DNA from: Streptacidiphilus neutrinimicus
GTDB taxonomy: Bacteria > Actinomycetota > Actinomycetes > Streptomycetales > Streptomycetaceae
Length of the DNA stretch: 40,599 nt
NCBI RefSeq assembly: GCF_000787815.1
Contig: NZ_BBPO01000029.1
Coordinates: 1-40,599, forward strand
Reading direction: 5' to 3'
The notes below the pieces were generated by a model, which saw nothing but the letters and a program-made list of their open reading frames with translations, was not told where the DNA came from and searched no databases. Position numbers and translations under genes: made by a program. Shown here one piece after another: positions 1 to 6,512 of the stretch (position 1 is the first letter of the stretch; each line of letters opens with the position of its first letter).

Positions 1-430
1 GGGGGCTGGCGCCGGGGCGATCCCCCGCCTCGGCCGCCGCCCGCTTGGGCGCTCCGGCCGCGTAGTAGACCGCCCACTCCGCGAGCTCGGGGGCGACCTC
101 GGGCAGGACCTCCCAGGCGCTGCGGATCCGCTTGCGCCCCCGCGCGCTCTGCTCCGGCCGCCCGCGCAGCGCGAGCACCGCGGCGGAGGCGCGCAGCGCC
201 GCCAGATGAGCGGCCGCGTACCGCTCCAGCGGGCCCTCCAGCTCGCGCGCCTCGGCCAACCCGCGCTGCGCCTGCGCCAGCAGGTCCACCGCGGCGGGCG
301 GCGCCCCGGCGCGCCGCAGCACCGGGTGGACGTCCCCCGCCGGGCGGTAGGGCATGCCCGATCCGCCCACGGCACTCGGCAGCGGCAGCTGCAACACCTG
401 GGCCTGCGGCTTGTCTGTGGTCTCCCTCAT
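1..430 (-). CDS. SAV_6107-type HEPN domain protein, C-terminus cut by window edge
   Basis: Only the first 143 codons are present; the gene runs off the left edge. The start is ATG at 430 with GGGAGGG about 8 nt upstream. A short Pro-rich leader precedes an all-helical stretch with 'LRASAAVLALRGRP' and 'RKRIRSAWEVLPEVAPEL', which I recognise from the Streptomyces family that NCBI calls SAV_6107 HEPN. HEPN folds occur in RNases and in partners of nucleotidyltransferases, but the R-x4-6-H RNase motif cannot be judged on this fragment. It sits 38 bp downstream of the DUF6504 gene on the same strand and probably shares its SOS-type promoter. Family assignment is fairly sure; the molecular role is unknown. 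Confidence 0.75.
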   Translation of the reverse strand, partial: MRETTDKPQAQVLQLPLPSAVGGSGMPYRPAGDVHPVLRRAGAPPAAVDLLAQAQRGLAEARELEGPLERYAAAHLAALRASAAVLALRGRPEQSARGRKRIRSAWEVLPEVAPELAEWAVYYAAGAPKRAAAEAGDRPGASP

Positions 431-468
431 GACGTACGCCCTCCCGTTCCGATCACCGGTCACCGAAG

Positions 469-774
469 TCAGTCAGTCGTTCGAGTGAGGGTCCAGCGGT
501 CGGCGCCGCGGTCGAAGGTGAGGTCGTAGACGCCGGGGGCGAAGCAGCGGCCGGGGCTGGCCTCGACCCGCCACACCTCCCGCTCCGTCCGGTCCAGCGC
601 CTGCCCGGCGATCCGCGTCGCGTGGGCGGAGCGGACCTCCTCCCACCAGGCGCCGCTCTCCTTCCAGTGCCCGAGCACCTCGCGCACCGCGTACACCTTG
701 TCGTGCCAGAGGAAGTGGGTGGGCAAGCCCGTGCCGCCACGCACCTCGATCAGGTCCGCACGCCTCCTGCTCAT
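469..774 (-). CDS. DUF6504 family small protein
   Basis: A 101-residue protein. I chose the ATG at 774 because AAGGAGGAGG lies about 5 nt upstream; an in-frame ATG at 819 lies inside the SOS palindrome and lacks a ribosome site. Visible features are 'PTHFLWHDKVYAVREVLGHW' near residues 18-37 and a C-terminal 'GVYDLTFDRGADRW' that resembles a beta-hairpin. This matches DUF6504, which in actinobacteria I recall being encoded close to Y-family DNA polymerases. It is first in a minus-strand operon with the HEPN gene. The LexA box immediately upstream predicts induction by DNA damage. No catalytic residue can be assigned. Confidence 0.8.
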   Translation of the reverse strand: MSRRRADLIEVRGGTGLPTHFLWHDKVYAVREVLGHWKESGAWWEEVRSAHATRIAGQALDRTEREVWRVEASPGRCFAPGVYDLTFDRGADRWTLTRTTD

Positions 775-797
775 CGCGTCCTCCTCCTTGCGACCTC

Positions 798-817
798 GTT
801 CGAACTTTCGTTCGAAC
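798..817 (-). promoter_or_regulatory. LexA/SOS box in front of the DUF6504-HEPN operon
   Basis: The core TCGAAC-TTTC-GTTCGA (800-815) is a perfect match to the actinobacterial SOS consensus TCGAAC-N4-GTTCGA, and the palindrome extends to 8-bp arms over 798-817. A -10-like TACTCT (minus strand; plus positions 824-829) lies directly upstream, which would put the transcription start at the box. The DUF6504 start codon follows 23 bp downstream. A LexA dimer here would cover the transcription start. Confidence 0.85.
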
Positions 818-961
818 ATCTCCAGAGTAACCCGACCGGCCCCTCGTTCGCCATGCTCCTCGGCACCACTGACAATCGGCCCCGTCGCCGGCTTCGGCGC
901 CTGCTAGGATCGGCCGCCCTCCGAACGGAGGGCGTGTCGAATCAGGGGGGTCGAACACTCC

Positions 962-2527
962 GTGCGCCGTCTCAGCAGAACACTCGTCGCCGCGGCCGTC
1001 GTCGCGCCGCTCACCGCCACCGCGCTGAGCAGCCCCGCGTCCGCCGCCGGCAGCTCCCTCACCGTGACCACCATCGGGCGCGAGGGCGCCAAGGTGGCCG
1101 CCACCGGCCAGCTGGAGAACCTGTCCACCTGGCAGACGTTCACCTTCACCAGCGGCCGGGCCGTGTCCCTGCCCGCCGGCCGCTATGCCGTGGTCGTCGA
1201 CATCTGGAACCAGAAGGACCAGACCGACACCCTCGGCGCCCGGATCGTCACCGTCTCCGGCGCCGCGAGCACGGTGATCGACGCGCGCGCCGGCCACCCG
1301 CTCGCCGTCTCCCTCGACCACCCGCCCGCCGGCTCCTGGCACCGCGACGACGCCCGTCTCTGCGTGGCCGACTCGCCGGCGACCGCCGAGGCGGTGAACG
1401 ACGCGGGCAAGGTCTACGTGATCCCCACCGCCTCATCCTCGCTGCAGTTCGCCTACGACTCGCAGTGGAGCCCGCAGCAGATGGGGCCGGGCGGGACGGC
1501 GGCGGGTGACGTCTACGCCGTCAGCGGCATGACGACCGGGGTCCCGGCCGGCCCGACCTACCGCTACCAGCGCTCGACGCTGGCGAACATCGCCGTCCAG
1601 GGCCGGAAGGGCCCGAACGGCTCCGACACCGCGATGTTCATGCTCCAGCCCCAGAGCACCACCACCGACTGCCAGACCGACCTGGCCGGCCCGACCGTCT
1701 ACGAGACCACCCCGTACTCGGTCACCGCGCACGTCAACGCCGCGAACTGGGGCGTGCGTTCGGACGAGTCCGCGGCCGCGGGGGACATCGGCTCCTTCGA
1801 GAGCAAGCGGCGGGTGGCTGCGGGCGGCTCCTACGTGCAGATCTTCGACCGGGCCACCTGGGGTCCGATCGGCAGCCAGCCCTCGACCTGGTACGGCCGG
1901 CTCGACTTCGGGCCGCAGATGTTCGCCGACCCGTCCACCCCGGGCGAGGAGGCCGCCGCCAAGTACAGCGGCTCCCTGTACAAGGGCGGCACGCTGGTCT
2001 CAGCCCACAGCTGGACCGACATGGGCCCGAACCCGGGCAGCTGGGAGCCGCACGTCGGCTCGGCCGGCTGGTACACGCTGAACCTCACCGCCCAGCGCTA
2101 CTACCCCGGTTACACCTTCCCGGCCGGCATGCTCTCCACCGCGTCCACGGTGAGCGAGCACTACTACATCAACCCGGCCGCCAACGCCTACGCCCCGGCG
2201 TACCTGACGACCTTCGTCCCGGCCGGTCTGAACATGCGCGACCAGGCGGCACCGAGCAGCAGCACAGACGTCGCCCTCTGGCTCGACCACCAGGGCGGCG
2301 ACCAGAGCATCGCCGACCACCGCGGCACCGTCCGCTCGGTGCAGGCGTGGGCCTCCTCCGACGGCGGGGTCACCTGGCACGCCGTCCAGGTCCGGCATGT
2401 CGGCGGCAACTGGACCGCCGTCGTACCCGACCCCGCCTCCGGCGCGGTCTCGCTGCGCTCCACGGTGACCGACACCGACGGCAGCAGCGCGACCACCACG
2501 GTCTACCGCGCCTACGGGATTGGCTGA
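962..2527 (+). CDS. secreted protein of unknown function with C-terminal beta-sandwich
   Basis: 521 residues. The GTG start at 962 is preceded by a G-rich run (about 943-949), and a -10-like TAGGAT lies at 905-910. The N-terminus is a clear Sec-type signal peptide: RR at positions 2-3, a hydrophobic core, and a cleavage site after 'SPASA' (about residue 28). The mature chain is Gly/Ser/Thr/Tyr-rich and looks beta-rich. The last ~90 residues (about 432-521: 'WLDHQGGD', 'WASSDGGVTWH', 'PASGAVSLRSTVTDTDGS') resemble the C-terminal domain of Streptomyces secreted subtilases, but I see no Asp/His/Ser protease module in the rest. No function can be given. The gene stands alone between the SOS operon and a convergent methyltransferase. 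Confidence 0.85.
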   Translation: MRRLSRTLVAAAVVAPLTATALSSPASAAGSSLTVTTIGREGAKVAATGQLENLSTWQTFTFTSGRAVSLPAGRYAVVVDIWNQKDQTDTLGARIVTVSGAASTVIDARAGHPLAVSLDHPPAGSWHRDDARLCVADSPATAEAVNDAGKVYVIPTASSSLQFAYDSQWSPQQMGPGGTAAGDVYAVSGMTTGVPAGPTYRYQRSTLANIAVQGRKGPNGSDTAMFMLQPQSTTTDCQTDLAGPTVYETTPYSVTAHVNAANWGVRSDESAAAGDIGSFESKRRVAAGGSYVQIFDRATWGPIGSQPSTWYGRLDFGPQMFADPSTPGEEAAAKYSGSLYKGGTLVSAHSWTDMGPNPGSWEPHVGSAGWYTLNLTAQRYYPGYTFPAGMLSTASTVSEHYYINPAANAYAPAYLTTFVPAGLNMRDQAAPSSSTDVALWLDHQGGDQSIADHRGTVRSVQAWASSDGGVTWHAVQVRHVGGNWTAVVPDPASGAVSLRSTVTDTDGSSATTTVYRAYGIG

Positions 2528-2543
2528 CCTGCTCCCGTCACTC

Positions 2544-2571
2544 GGGGAGGGCCGCACTCACGGCTCTCCCC
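2544..2571. terminator. bidirectional hairpin between convergent genes
   Basis: Arms GGGGAGGGCCG (2544-2554) and CGGCTCTCCCC (2561-2571) pair with one G/T mismatch around a 6-nt loop. It lies 16 bp past the secreted-protein stop and 8 bp before the end of the opposing methyltransferase, so it can serve both. It has no U-tract, as is common in streptomycetes. Confidence 0.7.
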
Positions 2572-2579
2572 GCAGCGCG

Positions 2580-3272
2580 TCACGACGGCAGCGCCCTGGC
2601 CCAGACGTGGTCCGGGGTGAGGTAGGCGTCGAGCTCCAGACCAGCCTCCGCGAGGGCGCGTTCGAATGCGGCGTCCGGGAGGTGGCGGGTGCGGAAGAAC
2701 TGGGTCCACTGCGCGTCCGGGAACCAGTAGTCGACCCGGTTGGCGCGCAGGCCCGGCTCGATCTCCTCGGAGGAGGTGATCGCCATCCGGCCGACGCCGT
2801 CGCGCATCCCCTGCTCGCGCGGGACCCTGTCGTAGAAGCCCTCCCCCTCGCGCTGGACCAGCACCACCCCGTCCGCGGCGACGTGCCGCCGGCAGGTGCC
2901 CAGCAGGCCGGCGCGGACGCCCAGGTCGCCGGTGTTGACCAGGAAGGAGCCGAGCAGCACCACGTCGAAGCGCTCGTCGAGCTCCAGTTCCTCGATCGAG
3001 GAGAGCACCGTCCGCGCGCCGCGCACGCGCTCCAGCATCTCCGGGCTCTCGTCCACGGCGGTGACCGCGAAGCCGCGCTCCACCAGCGGATGCGTCACCC
3101 GGCCGACGCCGCAGCCCAGTTCGAGGATGCTCGCACCAGGCCGCGGCGCCGCCGCGGCGACGACGTCCGGCTCGTCACCCACCGGCAGTCTCGTGTACAG
3201 CTCCACCGCGCACCCGTCCGGCGTGATCGCGCCCGGTCCCGTCCCGCTGTGCCCCACTCGCGTCGTTCGCAT
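2580..3272 (-). CDS. class I SAM-dependent methyltransferase
   Basis: 230 residues. Motif I 'ILELGCGVGRVTHPL' (about 49-63) and the acidic end of beta-2 'VTAVDESPEML' (about 70-80) identify a Rossmann-fold SAM methyltransferase; 'FDVVLLGSFLVNT' fits motif post-II. The substrate cannot be inferred. The start at 3272 lies inside the upstream yczE reading frame, giving a 98-bp overlap and probable translational coupling. The overlap covers the first ~32 residues ('TPDGCAVELYTRLP'), which look conserved rather than spurious. A shorter start is possible but would cut into that region. Confidence 0.85.
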   Translation of the reverse strand: MRTTRVGHSGTGPGAITPDGCAVELYTRLPVGDEPDVVAAAAPRPGASILELGCGVGRVTHPLVERGFAVTAVDESPEMLERVRGARTVLSSIEELELDERFDVVLLGSFLVNTGDLGVRAGLLGTCRRHVAADGVVLVQREGEGFYDRVPREQGMRDGVGRMAITSSEEIEPGLRANRVDYWFPDAQWTQFFRTRHLPDAAFERALAEAGLELDAYLTPDHVWARALPS

Positions 3273-3849
3273 GAGGAACAGTCAACATCGGCAGGAAGAA
3301 CTGCACCAGGGGGCCGATCGCCAGCGCGTACGCGACCGTCCCGACGCCGACCTGACCGCCCATCAGCCAGCCGACCACCAGCACGGTGAGCTCGATCATC
3401 GTGCGGATCAGGCGCAGCGAACCGCCGGTGCGGCGGGCGAAGCCGGTCATCAGCCCGTCGCGCGGGCCGGGGCCGAAGCGGGCGCCGATGTAGAGGCCGC
3501 CCGCGAGGCCGTTGAGCACGATGCCGCCGGCCAGCATCGCCGCCCGCGCGGGCAAGCCGTGCAGGGCGGGCAGCAGCGACAGACCCGCGTCGACCGTGAG
3601 GCCGATGACGAAGACGTTGCTGATCGTGCCGAGCCCCGGCCTCTGCCGCAGCGGGATCCACAGCAGCAGCACCGCCGCACCGATGATCATCGAGACGGTG
3701 CCGTAGGAGAGCGGGAGGTGCCGGTCCAGCCCCTGGTTGAGCACGTCCCACGGGGCGAGGCCGAGCGAGGCCCGGAGCATCATCGCCATGCTGAGACCGT
3801 AGAGCGCGAGTCCCAGATAGAGCTGGACGAGACGGCGTGCGAGGACCAC
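3175..3849 (-). CDS. yczE: YczE family integral membrane protein
   Basis: 224 residues. GTG start at 3849 with GGGAGGAAGG about 10 nt upstream. It begins at once with a membrane helix ('LVQLYLGLALYGLSMAMMLRA') and carries the family signature 'LGLAPWDVLNQGL' (about 30-42), then about five membrane segments ending near 'ALAIGPLVQFFLP'. The Gly-rich segment 'GARFGPGPRDGLM' is typical of YczE/YitT-like proteins. The last ~35 residues are hydrophilic and are encoded in the overlap with the methyltransferase, so they may be an extension particular to this lineage. It is divergent from yczR; in actinobacteria YczE is the usual partner of that MocR-type regulator. The transported substrate is unknown, with a link to vitamin B6 or amino compounds suspected. 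Confidence 0.85.
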   Translation of the reverse strand: MVLARRLVQLYLGLALYGLSMAMMLRASLGLAPWDVLNQGLDRHLPLSYGTVSMIIGAAVLLLWIPLRQRPGLGTISNVFVIGLTVDAGLSLLPALHGLPARAAMLAGGIVLNGLAGGLYIGARFGPGPRDGLMTGFARRTGGSLRLIRTMIELTVLVVGWLMGGQVGVGTVAYALAIGPLVQFFLPMLTVPHANDASGAQRDGTGRDHAGRVRGGAVHETAGG

Positions 3850-3928
3850 GGTGGCCCCTTCCTCCCTGAGCGTTGCCGGCCGGCGGCTCTTGCCATGCGG
3901 CGATCTTTGGCCTCACTCTGGAGGAGAT

Positions 3929-3968
3929 TGGACTGCTCTTCCATAGCCAATTCGCGAGAAGTGGACTG
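3929..3968. promoter_or_regulatory. candidate YczR operator: direct repeat TGGACTG
   Basis: TGGACTG occurs at 3929-3935 and again at 3962-3968, spaced 33 bp (three helical turns) in the yczE/yczR divergent region. MocR-family regulators typically bind direct repeats, and I recall the PdxR site of Corynebacterium containing a GTGGACTA-like core. The second copy (AAGTGGACTGA) is closest to that. Confidence 0.55.
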
Positions 3969-3975
3969 ACAGAGG

Positions 3976-5457
3976 ATGCCACCCTCCCCCCGTGCCGCCG
4001 TCGGCGTCGCCCAGCTCGACCGCGCCCTCGGCGACTGGCAGCGCTCCGGCGCGGGCCCCGCCTACCGCACGCTCGCGGGCGGGCTGCGCACCCTCGTGCT
4101 GGACGGCCGGGTGCCGGTGGAGACGCGGCTGCCCGCCGAGCGGGAGCTGTCCGCGGCACTCGGCGTCAGCCGGACCACGGTGGCCGCCGCCTACGAGCTG
4201 CTGCGCACCGAGGGCTTCCTCTCCAGCCGCCGCGGCGCGGGCAGTTGGACGGCGCTGCCGACCGGGCGGGCGATGCCCGTGGCCGGGATCTCGCCGCACG
4301 CGGCGGCCTCCGGCGACGTGATCGACCTCGGCATCGCGGCCATGTCGGCCCCCGAACCGTGGCTGAGCCGGGCGATGGCCGCCGCCGTCGCCGAGCTGCC
4401 CGCCTGGACCTCGACCCACGGCGACTTCCCGGCCGGGCTCACCGTGCTGCGGCAGGCCGTCGCCGACCGCTACACCGCGCGCGGCCTGCCGACCGGCCCC
4501 GAACAGATCATGATCACCACCGGCGCGTCCGGCGCGTTCTCCCTGGTGATGCGTCAGGCCCTGGGGCCCGCCGAGCGGGCGGCCGTCGAGTCCCCGAGCT
4601 TCGCCAACGCGCTGCAGGCCCTGCGCTACGCGGGCGGCCGGGCCGTGCCGGTGCCGCTGCTGGACGACGGCTGGGACCTGGAGGCCTGGGCACGGACCCT
4701 GCGCGACGCCGCGCCGCGCCTGGCCTACCTGATCCCCGACTTCCACAACCCCACCGGCCTGCTCATGTCCGAGGACGAGCGCCGAGCCCTGGTCGCCGCC
4801 GCCCGCTCCACGGGCACGCTGCTCGTCAGCGACGAGACCACCGTCGACCTGTGCCTGGACCCGGAGCTGGCCGCGCGCATGCCGCGCCCGCTCGCCGCCT
4901 TCGACCACGGCGGCACGGTGGTCACCCTGGGTTCGGCGGGCAAGACCTTCTGGGGCGGCCTGCGGATCGGCTGGATCCGGGCCACCCCGGAGCTGATCCG
5001 CCGCCTGGCCGGGGACCGGGCCAGCCTCGACGTCTCCTCGCCGGTGCTCGAACAGCTGGCGGTCCGTCATCTGCTCGCCCCCGAGACGCTGCCGGAGGTC
5101 CTCGCCCACCAGCGCGACCGCGTCCGCACCCAGCGCGACGCGCTGGTGGAGGCGGTCCGGGAGCTCCTGCCCGGGTGGACTTTCCGAATCCCGCAGGGCG
5201 GCCTCTCACTGTGGGTGCGCACCGCGGCCGGCGTCTCCGGCAGCGCGCTGGCCACCACGGCGGAGCGCCACGGCGTCTGGGTCGGCTCCGGGCCGCGCTT
5301 CGGCGTCGACGGGGTCCTGGAGCGCTTCGTTCGGCTCCCGTTCGCGCAACCGCCGGAGGTCACCCGCGAGGCGGTCCGCCGGCTGGCCGCCGCGGCGGCG
5401 TCGTTGACCGGCGCCCCGCCGGTGCCGACCCCGGCGCCCGAGGTCACCCTGCTCTGA
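3976..5457 (+). CDS. yczR: MocR-family PLP-dependent transcription regulator YczR
   Basis: 493 residues. A GntR winged-helix domain (about 28-95; 'LPAERELSAALGVSRTTVAAAYELL') is joined to a fold-type I aminotransferase domain (about 115-480). PLP-site residues are visible: 'FHNPTG' (Asn258), 'VSDETT' (Asp286) and Lys323 in 'GSAGKTFWGGLRIGW'. This is the standard MocR architecture, in which PLP or an external aldimine acts as effector. The ATG at 3976 has only a weak AGAGG directly against it, but no better in-frame start exists. It is divergent from yczE, its expected target, with repeats in the shared promoter. Confidence 0.9.
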   Translation: MPPSPRAAVGVAQLDRALGDWQRSGAGPAYRTLAGGLRTLVLDGRVPVETRLPAERELSAALGVSRTTVAAAYELLRTEGFLSSRRGAGSWTALPTGRAMPVAGISPHAAASGDVIDLGIAAMSAPEPWLSRAMAAAVAELPAWTSTHGDFPAGLTVLRQAVADRYTARGLPTGPEQIMITTGASGAFSLVMRQALGPAERAAVESPSFANALQALRYAGGRAVPVPLLDDGWDLEAWARTLRDAAPRLAYLIPDFHNPTGLLMSEDERRALVAAARSTGTLLVSDETTVDLCLDPELAARMPRPLAAFDHGGTVVTLGSAGKTFWGGLRIGWIRATPELIRRLAGDRASLDVSSPVLEQLAVRHLLAPETLPEVLAHQRDRVRTQRDALVEAVRELLPGWTFRIPQGGLSLWVRTAAGVSGSALATTAERHGVWVGSGPRFGVDGVLERFVRLPFAQPPEVTREAVRRLAAAAASLTGAPPVPTPAPEVTLL

Positions 5458-5525
5458 ACCCGACCGCCCCCGAGCGGAAGCGGGGCGGACGGCCGGAGGG
5501 CGGAAAGCGGAGCGGCGCCCGCCCA

Positions 5526-5547
5526 CCGGCGAGCCCCCACTCGCCGG
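5526..5547 (+). terminator. hairpin downstream of yczR
   Basis: CCGGCGAG (5526-5533) and CTCGCCGG (5540-5547) form a perfect 8-bp stem with a 6-nt loop, 69 bp past the yczR stop. There is no U-tract. Confidence 0.5.
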
Positions 5548-5785
5548 CGTGCGAACGCCGCTCCTTCCCCCGTTACCCTCCCCTTGCTCCCCCGGGCCCC
5601 GTACTCCCCCGTACGTGCTCCCCACAGGTCCGGCACCTGCTCCGCCGCCCCGTGTCGGCGGTGCAGTGCCGGCCCCCGAGTGGGCCGGCGCCTTGCCGCG
5701 CCGTCCCTCCCGGTGCCCACTACTTTGCCGTCGTCGCAGGTCGGGAACCATCCGCCCGGGTACTCAACCCGTTCGGACCAGCAAC

Positions 5786-5801
5786 TGAGTACGCGTACCT
5801 A
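5786..5801. promoter_or_regulatory. candidate MacR operator upstream of the DUF4126 gene
   Basis: TGAGTACGCGTACCTA matches 12 of the 14 fixed positions of TGAGTACnnGTACTCA, which is the MacR site of S. coelicolor as I recall it. The inner GTACGCGTAC (5789-5798) is a perfect palindrome. It lies 90 bp upstream of the start codon of a membrane protein, the class of gene reported to be controlled by MacRS. The macRS homologues are in this same window at 36.6-38.6 kb. Confidence 0.55.
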
Positions 5802-5891
5802 GGGATCTTGGGACAATCTCCCTCGGCCCGCTGCGCGCCCGCGCGTAGGCTGTGGTCCGCTCGACGACACAACACACCCGGGGGATTCCAC

Positions 5892-6497
5892 GTGAGCCTG
5901 CTTCCGCTCGTCTTCACCAGCGGCTGGGCCAGCGGCGTCAACGCCTACGCGGTCGTACTGCTGATGGGCCTGCTGGGCCGCTACGACGCAGTCGCCGCCG
6001 TGCCGCCGGCGCTGGAGCGGACCGACGTGCTGATCGTCGCCGGGGTGCTCTTCGTGATCGAGGCCGTCGCCGACAAGATCCCCTATGTGGACTCGCTGTG
6101 GGACCTCGTCCACACCGTGATCCGCCCGATCGCGGGCGCCGTCGTCGCCGCGCTGCTGGCCGGCCACGCCCACAGCTCGCTGCCGACGCTGGCCGCCGCC
6201 GCGATCGGCGGCGGCACCGCGCTGGTCAGCCACCTGATCAAGGCGAGCCTGCGCATGGGCGTGAACACCTCCCCCGAGCCGTTCAGCAACATCGTGATCA
6301 GCCTCGTCGAGGACCTCGGCGTCGCGGGCCTGGTCACGCTGGCGCTCTTCCACCCCGTACCCGCTGCGATCACCGCCGGGTGCCTGCTGGTGGGCGGCGT
6401 GGCGCTGGTGCTGTTCACGCTCTCCCGCATCCGCCGTTTCTGGCAGCGCCGCAAGGAGCGCCGCGCCGCCCGCGTCCTGCGCACCGCCCAGGCCTGA
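5892..6497 (+). CDS. DUF4126 family integral membrane protein
   Basis: 201 residues. GTG start at 5892 with GGGGGA about 6 nt upstream. It opens with 'FTSGWASGVNAYAVVLLMGL', the typical DUF4126 start, and has about five membrane segments separated by the short polar motif 'ADKIPYVDSLWDLVHT' (about 58-73) and 'GVNTSPEPFSNIVISL' (about 124-139). A basic cytoplasmic tail 'RIRRFWQRRKERRAAR' follows the last helix. The family has no defined activity. A MacR-type palindrome in the long upstream region suggests it belongs to a morphogenesis-related membrane regulon. Confidence 0.85.
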   Translation: MSLLPLVFTSGWASGVNAYAVVLLMGLLGRYDAVAAVPPALERTDVLIVAGVLFVIEAVADKIPYVDSLWDLVHTVIRPIAGAVVAALLAGHAHSSLPTLAAAAIGGGTALVSHLIKASLRMGVNTSPEPFSNIVISLVEDLGVAGLVTLALFHPVPAAITAGCLLVGGVALVLFTLSRIRRFWQRRKERRAARVLRTAQA

Positions 6498-6512
6498 GAC
6501 GGGCCCAAGGAC

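Larger units (their letters stand above)
5458..5891. other. 434-bp non-coding region with hairpins, a MacR-like site and the DUF4126 promoter
   Basis: I see no convincing gene here. Besides the hairpin at 5526-5547 there is a second perfect 8-bp hairpin, GCCGGCCC (5668-5675) with GGGCCGGC (5682-5689). A half-site GTACTCA lies at 5760-5766 and a full MacR-like palindrome at 5786-5801. A -10-like TAGGCT at 5846-5851 is placed suitably for the DUF4126 gene. The region is pyrimidine-rich on the plus strand at 5560-5620. Confidence 0.5.

Noticed and set aside
5067-5751. Minus-strand frames of 181 and 217 codons opposite and beyond yczR
   Set aside because: Arg/Gly/Ala-rich shadow coding typical of GC-rich DNA; no family motif and no start signal.
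3873-6497. An 874-codon open frame ending in the DUF4126 protein
   Set aside because: Most of it is an out-of-frame shadow of yczR; GTG 5892 with its own ribosome site gives the family N-terminus.
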